Made by a program: the position numbers and the translations under genes. From assembly GCA_017992885.1 (NCBI GenBank), contig JAGONT010000015.1, positions 1-53,577 of the forward strand: a DNA stretch of 53,577 nucleotides. The letters are read 5' to 3'. Shown piece after piece: positions 44,650-53,452 of this stretch; the first letter of the stretch is position 1; each line of letters opens with the position of its first letter. A model generated the notes under the pieces. That model saw only the letters and a list, made by a program, of their open reading frames with translations. It was not told the origin of the DNA and did not search any database. The DNA is from Alphaproteobacteria bacterium. GTDB lineage: Bacteria; Pseudomonadota; Alphaproteobacteria; UBA9655.

Positions 44650-46813
44650 GTCATTAAAGGGATGGGCAATCCAGAATAACGTAGGACGTAAACTCCTCGT
44701 TTTATTGGTTGTAGGATCAATTTTATCGGTTATTACAACCTATGTGGTGTTAACAAATGCTCCTCCTTTCATTAAAAATCGCGGAATTTTACTCTTTTTA
44801 CTAGGTCTTGACTTTGTTTTTTTAATGATATTTGCAACTATTATTGCAAGATATGTTGCCACGTTGTGGGCTGAGCGCCGAAGTGATCAAGCTGGCTCTA
44901 AACTTCATAGTCGAATTGTAGCCATTTTTAGTCTTTTAGTCATTGCTCCGACCATCTTAATTGCCGGTTTTTCAGCTGTCTTTTTTAATATTGTTATCCA
45001 AAGTTGGTTCAATCAACGTGTAGAAACAGCAATTGGCGAATCTGTTGCTGTTGCAGGAGCGTACAAAGGTGAGCATCAAAAGATTATTAGTGCAAATGCA
45101 CAAGCCATGGCAGTAGAGCTTGCTTTTCTCATACGATATTTTCCTCAAGACTCAGAGGCAATAAGTCAAAGATTAGCAGAGCAAATTGAATTGCGTGCGC
45201 TTGATGAAGCGGTTGTTTTTACCAATACGCTGCAAATTTTGGGACGTTCTCAATTTCCTTTTTCATCATTAAAATATGAAACGAATCTGGTAAATGGGTT
45301 AGAAGATGCTAAAACGTCACCTGTCGTATATACATATACGAACCCAGAAAATGATAGGATTCGAGCGCTTGTCAGTATCGATCCCTTAGCAAACATATAC
45401 TTACTTGTGGGTCGGGAGGTATCTCCAACTGTTTTGAGTCGGCTTGATAATTTATCAAAAGCAGCGCATGAGTATAATCGTCTTGAGACTGAAGGATCAA
45501 AAATTGCATTAAAATTTGCAATTATATTTGTAGGAATAGCAACTTTATTGCTTTTGACGGCTGTCTTGGGAGGCATTTTATTTGCTAATAAACTAGCTCG
45601 TCCTATTCGTCGCTTGATTCAAGCCTCGGACGAAGTTTGTAAGGGAAATCTTGCTGTTCGAATAGCCGAAGAAGAGGAAACAGAAGAACTTTCTTCACTA
45701 ACCTCTGCCTTTAACCGTATGACGTCTCAACTGGAATCACAACGAGATGCATTATTGATTGCTAACGAGGAACTTGACGAACGTCGCCGGTTTACTGAAG
45801 CTGTATTAGCAGATGTTTCAGCTGGGGTCATTGGCTTAGATGCTAAGGAAAATATTCACTTGTCCAACCAATCCGCCAGCAAACTTTTAGGTATTGACTT
45901 AAGCTGTGAAGTTGGAAAAAAATTAATTGAAGTTATTCCAGAAATGGCTTCTCTTTTTGAGGGCATTAAGGAAGAAGGTCCTAACTTCATTGAAAAACAT
46001 GTTGTACTCAACCGTAACGGACATGGTCATACACTTTTAGTTCGGCTCTCTCTCAATCAAATGCATAATAAGGTTACAGAATACGTTATAACCTTTGACG
46101 ATATTACCCAACTCCAAGCCGCTCAACGAAAAGCTGCGTGGTCAGAAATGGCTCGACGCATTGCTCATGAAATAAAAAATCCTTTGACCCCTATTCAGCT
46201 TTCAGCAGAGAGATTGAAGCGAAGATATACTAAGCAAATTACGCAAGATTCTGAAACATTTCATAATTGTGTGGATACGATCATTCGGCAAGTAGGTCAC
46301 ATTGGGCAAATGGTAGGAGAATTTTCCTCCTTTGCTCGCATGCCCGTGCCAAATATCAAACTGGAAGATTTAGTGCAGATTTGTAAAGAAGAAATTTTTT
46401 TGCAGCAGCAAGGACACCCTGAACTCAAGATTGAGTTTCACTCCGCTCTAACGTCTTTACTTTTTCCCTGTGATCGAGGACAACTTGGTCAAGTTCTCAC
46501 CAATCTTATTCAAAATGCCATTGATGCAATTGAATCAAAAAAAATACTCCATGGGCATATAAAGATTGTCCTAGCAACTGAAGATCAAAAGGTTATTTTA
46601 AGTGTGATTGATAATGGGATTGGATTCCCGCCAGAAGGGCGAGAACGCTTAACTGAACCTTATGTAACCTTTCGTGATAAAGGGACAGGACTAGGACTTG
46701 CGATTGCAAAAAAAATCATAGAAGATCATGAGGGATATTTAAGCTTTCAGGACCAACCCAATGGAGGAGCTATTGTTCAAGTTTCTTTCACCTATACGAA
46801 CATGTTTGATTAA
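44627..46813 (+). CDS. ntrY: Sensor histidine kinase NtrY
   Basis: NtrY is the membrane sensor of the NtrYX two-component system, linked to nitrogen and redox or oxygen signals in alphaproteobacteria. The 728-residue protein has N-terminal membrane helices, a periplasmic part, another helix near 300, a HAMP linker (RPIRRLIQASDEVCKGNLAVRI), a PAS domain (ADVSAGVIGLDA), the HisKA His in RRIAHEIKNPLTPIQLSAERL and an ATPase domain with NLIQNAIDAIES and DKGTGLGLAI. All catalytic motifs are present. The start overlaps the Fis-like gene. Confidence 0.95.
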   Translation: MTFRQTYESLKGWAIQNNVGRKLLVLLVVGSILSVITTYVVLTNAPPFIKNRGILLFLLGLDFVFLMIFATIIARYVATLWAERRSDQAGSKLHSRIVAIFSLLVIAPTILIAGFSAVFFNIVIQSWFNQRVETAIGESVAVAGAYKGEHQKIISANAQAMAVELAFLIRYFPQDSEAISQRLAEQIELRALDEAVVFTNTLQILGRSQFPFSSLKYETNLVNGLEDAKTSPVVYTYTNPENDRIRALVSIDPLANIYLLVGREVSPTVLSRLDNLSKAAHEYNRLETEGSKIALKFAIIFVGIATLLLLTAVLGGILFANKLARPIRRLIQASDEVCKGNLAVRIAEEEETEELSSLTSAFNRMTSQLESQRDALLIANEELDERRRFTEAVLADVSAGVIGLDAKENIHLSNQSASKLLGIDLSCEVGKKLIEVIPEMASLFEGIKEEGPNFIEKHVVLNRNGHGHTLLVRLSLNQMHNKVTEYVITFDDITQLQAAQRKAAWSEMARRIAHEIKNPLTPIQLSAERLKRRYTKQITQDSETFHNCVDTIIRQVGHIGQMVGEFSSFARMPVPNIKLEDLVQICKEEIFLQQQGHPELKIEFHSALTSLLFPCDRGQLGQVLTNLIQNAIDAIESKKILHGHIKIVLATEDQKVILSVIDNGIGFPPEGRERLTEPYVTFRDKGTGLGLAIAKKIIEDHEGYLSFQDQPNGGAIVQVSFTYTNMFD

Positions 46814-46826
46814 GGGGTATTAAAAA

Positions 46827-48209
46827 ATGCGTCAAGATATTCTTATTGTAGATGATGAGCCAGATATAAGGGATCTTGTTGCAGGAATTTTAACTGATGA
46901 GGGGTACACATGTCGCATAGCTTCAACGGGTGAGAAAGCTCTTGAAGAGATTTCCTTACGTCAACCCAGTCTCTTAATTCTTGATGTATGGCTAGGAGAT
47001 CCTCAATATGATGGTCTTAAGATATTGGAAACTATAAAAAAAACAAATCCAGATCTTCCAATTGTGATGATAAGTGGTCATGGCACAGTAGAAACTGCTG
47101 TTAATGCTATTAAATTAGGAGCTTATGATTTTATCGAAAAGCCTTTTAAAACGGATAGGCTTTTATTGGTCGTTGATCGCGCATTGGAAGCTGCAAAATT
47201 GCGCAGAGAAAATCGACATCTTAAAGAGGAAACCATCCCCTTGCAAATGATTGGCAACTCTCCAAGCATTCAAGCCGTTCGCAAGACAATTGAAAAAGCA
47301 GCTCCCTCTAATAGTCGTATTTTAATGATTGGTTCTTCAGGGGTAGGAAAAGAGCTTGTTGCACGTGAGATTCATAAGAATTCACGGCGGGCATCAGCAC
47401 CTTTTTTAGTGCTCCATTGTAAAGCTGATTCTGATCAATCGATAGAAAAATACCTCTTTGGCATAGAAGCGACAGCGAATACACAAAGGAAACTAGGTGT
47501 TTTGGAGCAAGCTCATGGGGGAACTCTTTTTTTGGATGAAGTTGCTGAGCTTCCTCTCGATGTCCAAGCTAAGTTGGTTCGATTTTTACATGAACAATCT
47601 TTTCGGCGTGTGGGAGGAAATCACAACGTTATTGTAGATGTGCGTGTCTTAGCGGGATCCAAACACGAAATCAAGACTTCTATTGAGCTAGGTCTTTTTC
47701 GCGAGGATCTTTATTATCGCTTGAATGTGATTACCCTTTATTTACCTCCACTAAAAGACCGCCTTGAAGATATTCCCGAGCTTGTTAACTATTTTGTGGC
47801 AAATCTTTCTCGTCAAGCTGGCGTTCCTAAGCGTGAGTTTCTAGAGTCGACACTTGCTCTTATGAAAACGTATAACTGGCCAGGAAATGTGCATGAGCTG
47901 CGGAATGTGGTTGAAAGAGCGCTCATAATGTCTCCAGCGGCCAATGACGCGCGTGTTTCACCGGATGAGCTTCCTCCAGAAGTGCGCGGAGAAGATTTTT
48001 CTTCCCTAACTTCGCAAAATGCTCCTGACTTTCTTTCGATGTCATTACGAGAAGCGCGTGAGTATTTTGAGCGAGAGTATTTGCTTGCTCAAGTTCAGAA
48101 ATTTTCAGGCAATATTTCTCGTACAGCAAATTTCATTGGTATGGAGCGTTCAGCACTTCACCGAAAACTTCGTCAGCTGCAAGTTGAAAGAAAAAAGGCA
48201 GAAAATTGA
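46827..48209 (+). CDS. ntrX: Response regulator NtrX
   Basis: The 460-residue regulator has a receiver domain with acidic pocket DDEPD and phosphorylated Asp in LLILDVWLGD (about residue 53), an AAA+ domain with Walker A GSSGVGKELVARE and Walker B GGTLFLDEVAELP, and a Fis-type HTH at the end (GNISRTANFIGMERSALHRKL). The GAFTGA loop needed to touch sigma-54 is missing: the sequence reads LFGIEATANTQRKLGVLEQ. This is consistent with sigma-54-independent action reported for several NtrX proteins. 13 bp after ntrY. Confidence 0.95.
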   Translation: MRQDILIVDDEPDIRDLVAGILTDEGYTCRIASTGEKALEEISLRQPSLLILDVWLGDPQYDGLKILETIKKTNPDLPIVMISGHGTVETAVNAIKLGAYDFIEKPFKTDRLLLVVDRALEAAKLRRENRHLKEETIPLQMIGNSPSIQAVRKTIEKAAPSNSRILMIGSSGVGKELVAREIHKNSRRASAPFLVLHCKADSDQSIEKYLFGIEATANTQRKLGVLEQAHGGTLFLDEVAELPLDVQAKLVRFLHEQSFRRVGGNHNVIVDVRVLAGSKHEIKTSIELGLFREDLYYRLNVITLYLPPLKDRLEDIPELVNYFVANLSRQAGVPKREFLESTLALMKTYNWPGNVHELRNVVERALIMSPAANDARVSPDELPPEVRGEDFSSLTSQNAPDFLSMSLREAREYFEREYLLAQVQKFSGNISRTANFIGMERSALHRKLRQLQVERKKAEN

Positions 48210-48377
48210 CAGTAAAAGTTTTAACAAGGAACGATACGCAGTGAGCAAAATAATGGCATTGAGAGCTGCCGCTTTATCTTTCTTTAGTTCCAATTGTTGC
48301 TAGCGCGTAATAGTAAGATCAGTGATATTTTCTACCTGCTAACGAAATGGTAGGGATTTTTTGTTTATGATTTGGCT

Positions 48378-49658
48378 ATGAGAAAGAAACACACTAAAGT
48401 CTTGCCAGATTCCCCTTGGAGTGCGTTCCAATATCCAATCTTTAAAATGCTTTGGATAGCTTCCTTTGTTTCTAGCATAGGGACGTGGATGCAAGACGTT
48501 GGCGCTGCTTGGCTTATGGTCACGCTTACGACTGAACCGATAATGGTTGCTTCTATCCAAGCCATAACATCCTTTTCCATTTTTTTATTAGCGTTACCGG
48601 CTGGTGCCATTGCGGATATTATTGACAGGCGGCGTTATCTTATTCTGTCGCAAACGGGCCTCATGATCACGGCAGGTCTCCTTGCTTTGATCACTTTTTT
48701 AGATAAAATATCACCTGAGTTGTTATTGTTGCTGACTTTTTGCCTTGGTTCGGGAGCTGCCCTTAGTTTTCCGGCATGGTTTACCCTTATGTCAGAACTT
48801 GTTCCTGATAAACATATGACTTCTGCTGTGGCATTGACAAGCGTTAGTCTTAATTTTTCCCGTGCGCTTGGTCCTGTTTTAGCAGGGTTCGTTATTGTCG
48901 TCTCTGGACCTGCAGCTGTATTTGCTTTGAATTCGCTCTCTATTTTTGCAATTATTATTGTTCTTTTAAGATGGGAACGATCGGCGAAAGAAAATGCTTT
49001 ACCTGCAGAACGGGTTTATGGCGCGATGCGAGCGGGTTTAAGATACGTTAGGGGGTCACCTGCTCTTCAAACTCTTCTCATCAAATCTTGTGCATTTTTT
49101 ATTTTTGCCAGTGGACTCTGGGCACTCCTGCCTTTGGTAGCGCGAACGCAATTACAATGTGGACCTATCGGATATGGTATATTGTTAGCATTATTGGGAT
49201 TTGGAGCTGTAATTGGCGCTTTTTTTTTGCCAAAGCTTAGACAAAACATAAATTGTGATCAATTTATATTCGGGGGGGCTATTGGCTTTGCCTTTGCTAC
49301 CTTTATTCTTGCTTTCTTTAAGAATTTTTATTTCGCAAGCGGAGCTATGATCTTGGGAGGAATGGCGTGGATCACTGTGTTAACAACATTTACAACCCTC
49401 GTCCAACAAGTTGTCTCCCCTTGGGTTCGTGCGCGGGCTTTGTCAATTTTTTTGGCTATCTTTTTTGGAGGAATGAGCCTAGGGAGTCTGTTATGGGGAT
49501 GGATAGCAACCCATTATACATTCTCAACCGCCCTCAGTGTTGCTGCCATTGGGTTACTTGCGTGTAATTTTTTAACTTATATCTTTGTTTCAGGAATTGA
49601 ACCAGAATTCCTCTCATCCTCTTCCTCTGCCCATTGCTATAGAAGAACCGAGATATGA
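48378..49658 (+). CDS. MFS_3-family exporter, membrane part (frameshifted gene)
   Basis: The product has 12 hydrophobic segments and the MFS_3 (PF05977, enterobactin-exporter-like) opening FKMLWIASFVSSIGTWMQDVG, plus LPAGAIADIIDRRRYL between helices 2 and 3. The ATG at 48378 is preferred over a TTG six bases earlier. After the last helix (LTYIFVSGI) the frame reads a Ser-run and stops, while the expected soluble C-terminal domain continues in another frame at 49585-49983. The gene is therefore split by a frameshift near 49600; the transporter part itself is complete. Confidence 0.85.
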   Translation: MRKKHTKVLPDSPWSAFQYPIFKMLWIASFVSSIGTWMQDVGAAWLMVTLTTEPIMVASIQAITSFSIFLLALPAGAIADIIDRRRYLILSQTGLMITAGLLALITFLDKISPELLLLLTFCLGSGAALSFPAWFTLMSELVPDKHMTSAVALTSVSLNFSRALGPVLAGFVIVVSGPAAVFALNSLSIFAIIIVLLRWERSAKENALPAERVYGAMRAGLRYVRGSPALQTLLIKSCAFFIFASGLWALLPLVARTQLQCGPIGYGILLALLGFGAVIGAFFLPKLRQNINCDQFIFGGAIGFAFATFILAFFKNFYFASGAMILGGMAWITVLTTFTTLVQQVVSPWVRARALSIFLAIFFGGMSLGSLLWGWIATHYTFSTALSVAAIGLLACNFLTYIFVSGIEPEFLSSSSSAHCYRRTEI

Positions 49659-49671
49659 AGAGGGGCCTATC

Positions 49672-49983
49672 ATGGTCACAATCGAATATAGTGTTGAGCG
49701 GAAAAACGTTGAGAAATTTTCGCAAGCCATACGAGATTTACGGCGTATTCGGTTGCGAGATGGTGCCTTTTTCTGGTCTTTATTTAAAGACATTGAAAAT
49801 CCTCAGAAGTTTACGGAGTGCTTTATGATTGAATCTTGGTTAGAGCACCTTCGACAACATGAACGACTCTCTATTGCTGATTGGGAAGTGCAAAACATTG
49901 TATTGTCCTTCCATCAAGGGGAATTTCCTCCTCATGTCACCCATTTAGTTGCCCATAAGTTACCAAGGAAAACGAGGAAGTGA
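49672..49983 (+). CDS. Detached C-terminal domain of the MFS_3 exporter
   Basis: This frame encodes IMVTIEYSVERKNVEKF, then LRRIRLRDGAFFWSLFKD and ESWLEHLRQHERLSIADWEV, the conserved ferredoxin-like tail normally fused to MFS_3 transporters. The open frame reaches back to 49585, overlapping the transporter end by 74 bases. An ATG at 49672 with GAGGGG six bases upstream could let it be made as a separate 103-residue protein. So the split may be tolerated as two subunits, or the gene may be decaying. Confidence 0.75.
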   Translation: MVTIEYSVERKNVEKFSQAIRDLRRIRLRDGAFFWSLFKDIENPQKFTECFMIESWLEHLRQHERLSIADWEVQNIVLSFHQGEFPPHVTHLVAHKLPRKTRK

Positions 49984-50200
49984 ATATGATCCGTAGATCT
50001 CATAGATATCCAGACTCTCGGGTCAAGAAGTCCTTTGTTTTGCTTCGTAAATCAATGAGTTATAGCCTAAGCATGACATGAGTTATTGTCGTCCCTCTTT
50101 TATGTGAGACAACCCTGTCGTTAAGACATAACCCCCTAGTCATGAAATCTAAATCACTGTAGACTATCAGTTAGTCATTAATATTAAAAAGGCACAAGGT

Positions 50201-51016
50201 ATGGCACAAAAACCTTATATTATTGTTCTTGGTAATGAAAAAGGCGGTACGGGAAAATCAACGGTAAGTATGCATATCATTACAAGTCTTCTCCGTATGG
50301 GGTTTTCTGTTGGGAGCATTGATGTGGATGCACGACAAGGCACATTAACACGTTATCTGGAAAATCGAAAATTCACATCAGATAAAATGGAAAAGCCATT
50401 GCCTCTTCCCCACCATATTCCTTTACTGCTGAGTCAACAGTCCATAAAAGAAGAAGCAATTAAGGAAGATCAGCACAACTTAGAAGAAGCTATTACGCAA
50501 CTTTCGTCTCATAGTTTTATTCTTATTGATACGCCGGGGAGTGATTCTTCTCTCTCCCGTGCAGCTCATGCTTTCGCTGATACACTGATTACTCCTCTTA
50601 ATGATAGTTTTATCGACCTAGATATGCTCGTTCGGCTTAAAAGCGATACTTTGGATATTATAAGGCCTAGCATTTATGCTGAGATGGTTTGGGAACAAAA
50701 AAAGCGGCGCGCCATTCGAGATCAAGGGTCGATTGAATGGTTTGTTTTGCGTAATCGCTTGAGCAGCATTAATGCTCGGAACAAAGAGCAAATGGAAGAT
50801 GTCATTCAAGCTCTTGCAAAACGGATAGGGTTTCATTATGTCCAAGGATTTGGTGAGCGTGTTATTTTTCGGGAGCTTTTCTTGGCAGGGCTTACGGTCC
50901 TTGATTTAGAAGACTGTAATATACCCATCACCCTTTCTCATGTGTCTGCCAAACAAGAGTTACGAAATCTTATCCAAATGCTTCAGCTTCCTGAGATAAA
51001 AAAGCTTGCTGCATAA
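50201..51016 (+). CDS. mipZ: Division-site positioning ATPase MipZ
   Basis: MipZ is a ParA-like ATPase that forms a polar gradient and keeps FtsZ at mid-cell in alphaproteobacteria. The 271-residue product has the deviant Walker A GNEKGGTGKSTVSMH, Walker B ILIDTPGSDSSLSRAAH and the family end VSAKQELRNLIQML. The SIEWFVLRNRLSS segment is distinctive of MipZ rather than ParA. An AAAGG lies about nine bases before the ATG. The next gene, a membrane J-protein, starts 23 bp later. Confidence 0.94.
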   Translation: MAQKPYIIVLGNEKGGTGKSTVSMHIITSLLRMGFSVGSIDVDARQGTLTRYLENRKFTSDKMEKPLPLPHHIPLLLSQQSIKEEAIKEDQHNLEEAITQLSSHSFILIDTPGSDSSLSRAAHAFADTLITPLNDSFIDLDMLVRLKSDTLDIIRPSIYAEMVWEQKKRRAIRDQGSIEWFVLRNRLSSINARNKEQMEDVIQALAKRIGFHYVQGFGERVIFRELFLAGLTVLDLEDCNIPITLSHVSAKQELRNLIQMLQLPEIKKLAA

Positions 51017-51039
51017 GGTGAGGTGACAAAAGGAAAATC

Positions 51040-51459
51040 ATGGCTGAACTTTTTCTTATTGCTCTAGGCGTTGTTTTTCTGATTCTTTTGTTGCAAAAAT
51101 TAGAACATGCTGAAACAAAGTTGCTTGTGAAAACGCTTAAGTGGACGTTTGTTGGCGTCATGATTTTTGCTGCTTTTTACTTAATTCTTGTAGGCCGTCT
51201 TTTGCAAGTTGCAGCTATCGCTATTCTTCTTATTCTACTCCTTAAGCAAGATGTTCATCAGTGGATGAAGAAAAAGTCTCCTCCTCTTCCTTTGTCTCCT
51301 CCGCTGACAGAAAGTGAGGCCGCATCCCTGCTTAAAGTTGATGTGACGGCTAGTATTGAAGAGATTGATAAAGCTTTTAAGAAGATTAAGCCGAAAGACT
51401 CTACCGAGCAGGATAGATTGACTCAAGCACGGGATGTGTTAATGAGCCGAAAGAGATAG
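51040..51459 (+). CDS. Membrane J-like protein with degenerate HPD
   Basis: The 139-residue protein has two or three N-terminal membrane helices (to about residue 68), then a ~50-residue domain with the start (TESEAASLLKVDVTASIEEIDKAFKKI) and end (LTQARDVL) of a Pam18/DnaJ-type J-domain. The catalytic HPD tripeptide is not present; that place reads KPKDSTEQ. A membrane J-protein downstream of mipZ is common in alphaproteobacteria, usually with intact HPD. Loss of HPD suggests a structural role or a Pam16-like partner function, which is inference. Confidence 0.75.
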   Translation: MAELFLIALGVVFLILLLQKLEHAETKLLVKTLKWTFVGVMIFAAFYLILVGRLLQVAAIAILLILLLKQDVHQWMKKKSPPLPLSPPLTESEAASLLKVDVTASIEEIDKAFKKIKPKDSTEQDRLTQARDVLMSRKR

Positions 51460-51462
51460 ATA

Positions 51463-51873
51463 TTAATTTATTGTCTCTATCGTCTTATTTGATTTTTTAT
51501 AAAGTCGCCAGTGAATCAAGAAAAAAGCAAGAGCAACAAGTGCCCATTGTAAGCAATGAATAAGTGCTCCAATGGCTTGTGCTTTTTCTTGTGCTAAGAA
51601 TGCTTTCTTCGCGATCATTCTTTTGTCGTCCAACTGATCAGGAGAGAGTTGAGAAAGAGCAATATACCGTTCGTCCTTTATTCCCCAATCTCTTTCATAG
51701 TACCTGAGGTAGTTGTCATTTGATTCATACGAAACCATGGAAGAATAAGACTTGTATTCAGGGATAAAGAGATCCGTCAGTGAATTCAAAAACATTGAAG
51801 ATGAGATGATTAAAATTATTGTGCAAATCAAACAGATGAGCAGAGTATATAACTGGAATATATTTTTTATCAT
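51463..51873 (-). CDS. Small two-helix membrane protein
   Basis: The 136-residue product has a hydrophobic helix at 10-33 and another at about 103-122, with a hydrophilic, Tyr-rich loop between (YYERDWGIKDERYIALSQ). The ends are basic, suggesting both termini are cytoplasmic and the loop periplasmic. No family is recognised. It is convergent with the J-like gene with a 3-bp gap. Confidence 0.6.
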   Translation of the reverse strand: MIKNIFQLYTLLICLICTIILIISSSMFLNSLTDLFIPEYKSYSSMVSYESNDNYLRYYERDWGIKDERYIALSQLSPDQLDDKRMIAKKAFLAQEKAQAIGALIHCLQWALVALAFFLIHWRLYKKSNKTIETIN

Positions 51874-51946
51874 TATCTTAAATGGCTCCCTAAAAATTGC
51901 ATATATAGAAGATTAAGTATTATTTTTTAAGACTTCAAGATCCTAT

Positions 51947-53452
51947 TTATTCCATATTAAAAATAATTGTCTTTTTATGGGTAAAGTGCTCGAGCATGGC
52001 CTCTAATGATGCTTCTTTCCCAATTCCTGATGCCTTAACACCTCCATAAGATAAACCTGGTTGTACGACAACATTTTGATTAACTTGTACGAACCCAGCT
52101 TCTAATTGATGAACTCCTTTTAAGGCACGAGAAAAATTATTCGTCCACAAAGTTGCGGCAAGGCCAAAGCTAGAGTCATTGGCTTGGTTAATAACATCCT
52201 CAAAATTGTTCCAGGGAATAAGAGCTGTAACAGGACCAAAAATTTCTTCTTGGCATACTTGATGCGTATTAGGAAGACCCGTAAAAAGCACAGGACGAAC
52301 AAAAAGTCCCTTTGCTAATTTAGGGTCATGGGGCAATTGTGAACACTCATGGGCTGTCGCCCCTAATGTTGTTTTTCCTCTCTCAATATAGCTTAAAATT
52401 TTTTCATGCTGAGCAGGAGAGATAACGGCTCCAATATCCGTTTCAAGATCCATGGGATCGCCAATTTTAAGCGCATTCAGTTTTTCTTTTAAGCGAGCTA
52501 AAAAGGGATCAAACAGTGATTCATGAACAAAAATGCGACTCGCGGCTGTACAACTTTGACCTTGTCGTGTAAAGCGCATGCTTGCTAAAGCTCCATCAAC
52601 AACTTTTTCTAAGTCAACATCCTCACACACAATCATGGGGCTTTTTCCACCAAGCTCTAAGGTGACGGGGATGAGTTTTTCACTTGCATTCTTGTAAATA
52701 AGCTTTCCTGTTTCAACGGATCCTGTAAACGTCATCTTGGCAATATGGGGGTGGCGAACGAGAGCTTCACCTGTCGTTGGGCCATCACCAGAAATTATAT
52801 TCAAAACTCCTGGAGGAAGGATTGTGTTCATAATTTCAGCGGCTCTTAAAACCGCAAAAGGAGCTTCTTCAGCAGATTTAACAACGACGGTGTTTCCAGC
52901 CACAAGGGCAGGAGCAACTTTTAAAGACATTAAGAGAAGAGGAACATTCCAGGCAATAATAGCGCCTACCACTCCTAAAGGTTCTCGAATTGTAAGAGCT
53001 AGCATTGAATCACTAAAAGGAATTGTTTCTCCTTTAAGCTCAAGAGCCAACCCTCCATAAAAACGAAATGTATTTGAAAAAACTTTTGCCTCAACTTGAC
53101 TTTCTGTTCGCAAAGCCTTGCCCGTCTCAAGAGTCATCAAACGTGATAATTCATCAGCATGATCTTCTAAAAGGTCGCCACATTGGGAGATAAGTCTCCC
53201 CCGCTTCACGGCATCCATATGCCGCCATTCATCTTTTGCTTTGCGTGCTGCGCCAACTGCGTTATTGACATCTTCCTCCCCAGCTTGTGCGGCAAAACCA
53301 ATCCCCTCCATTGTTGCGGGATTGTGAACTAAAAAAGTCTTTTGACTCTGAGGAGTCATTAATTTTCCAGCAATAAGAACTTTGTTTTCAAGATGTTTGA
53401 TAAGACTAAGAGGGCTGAAATTGGCCCCTGGTACATGTGATGAAGAAGACAT
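51947..53452 (-). CDS. NAD(P)-dependent aldehyde dehydrogenase
   Basis: The 501-residue enzyme oxidises an aldehyde to its acid. Visible are the NAD-binding GSVETGKLIYK loop, the general base Glu in TLELGGKSPMIV, the catalytic Cys in RQGQSCTAASRIF and the EEIFGPVTALIPW motif. The ATG at 53452 with GAGG upstream is favoured; an in-frame GTG at 53521 would add 23 residues of hydrophobic sequence. The class resembles betaine- or semialdehyde dehydrogenases but the substrate cannot be fixed. Confidence 0.92.
   Translation of the reverse strand: MSSSSHVPGANFSPLSLIKHLENKVLIAGKLMTPQSQKTFLVHNPATMEGIGFAAQAGEEDVNNAVGAARKAKDEWRHMDAVKRGRLISQCGDLLEDHADELSRLMTLETGKALRTESQVEAKVFSNTFRFYGGLALELKGETIPFSDSMLALTIREPLGVVGAIIAWNVPLLLMSLKVAPALVAGNTVVVKSAEEAPFAVLRAAEIMNTILPPGVLNIISGDGPTTGEALVRHPHIAKMTFTGSVETGKLIYKNASEKLIPVTLELGGKSPMIVCEDVDLEKVVDGALASMRFTRQGQSCTAASRIFVHESLFDPFLARLKEKLNALKIGDPMDLETDIGAVISPAQHEKILSYIERGKTTLGATAHECSQLPHDPKLAKGLFVRPVLFTGLPNTHQVCQEEIFGPVTALIPWNNFEDVINQANDSSFGLAATLWTNNFSRALKGVHQLEAGFVQVNQNVVVQPGLSYGGVKASGIGKEASLEAMLEHFTHKKTIIFNME

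Noticed and set aside
48330..48370. CTACC/GGTAG hairpin followed by T-run as a terminator after ntrX
   Set aside because: The stem is only five base pairs with a 12-base loop, too weak to support.
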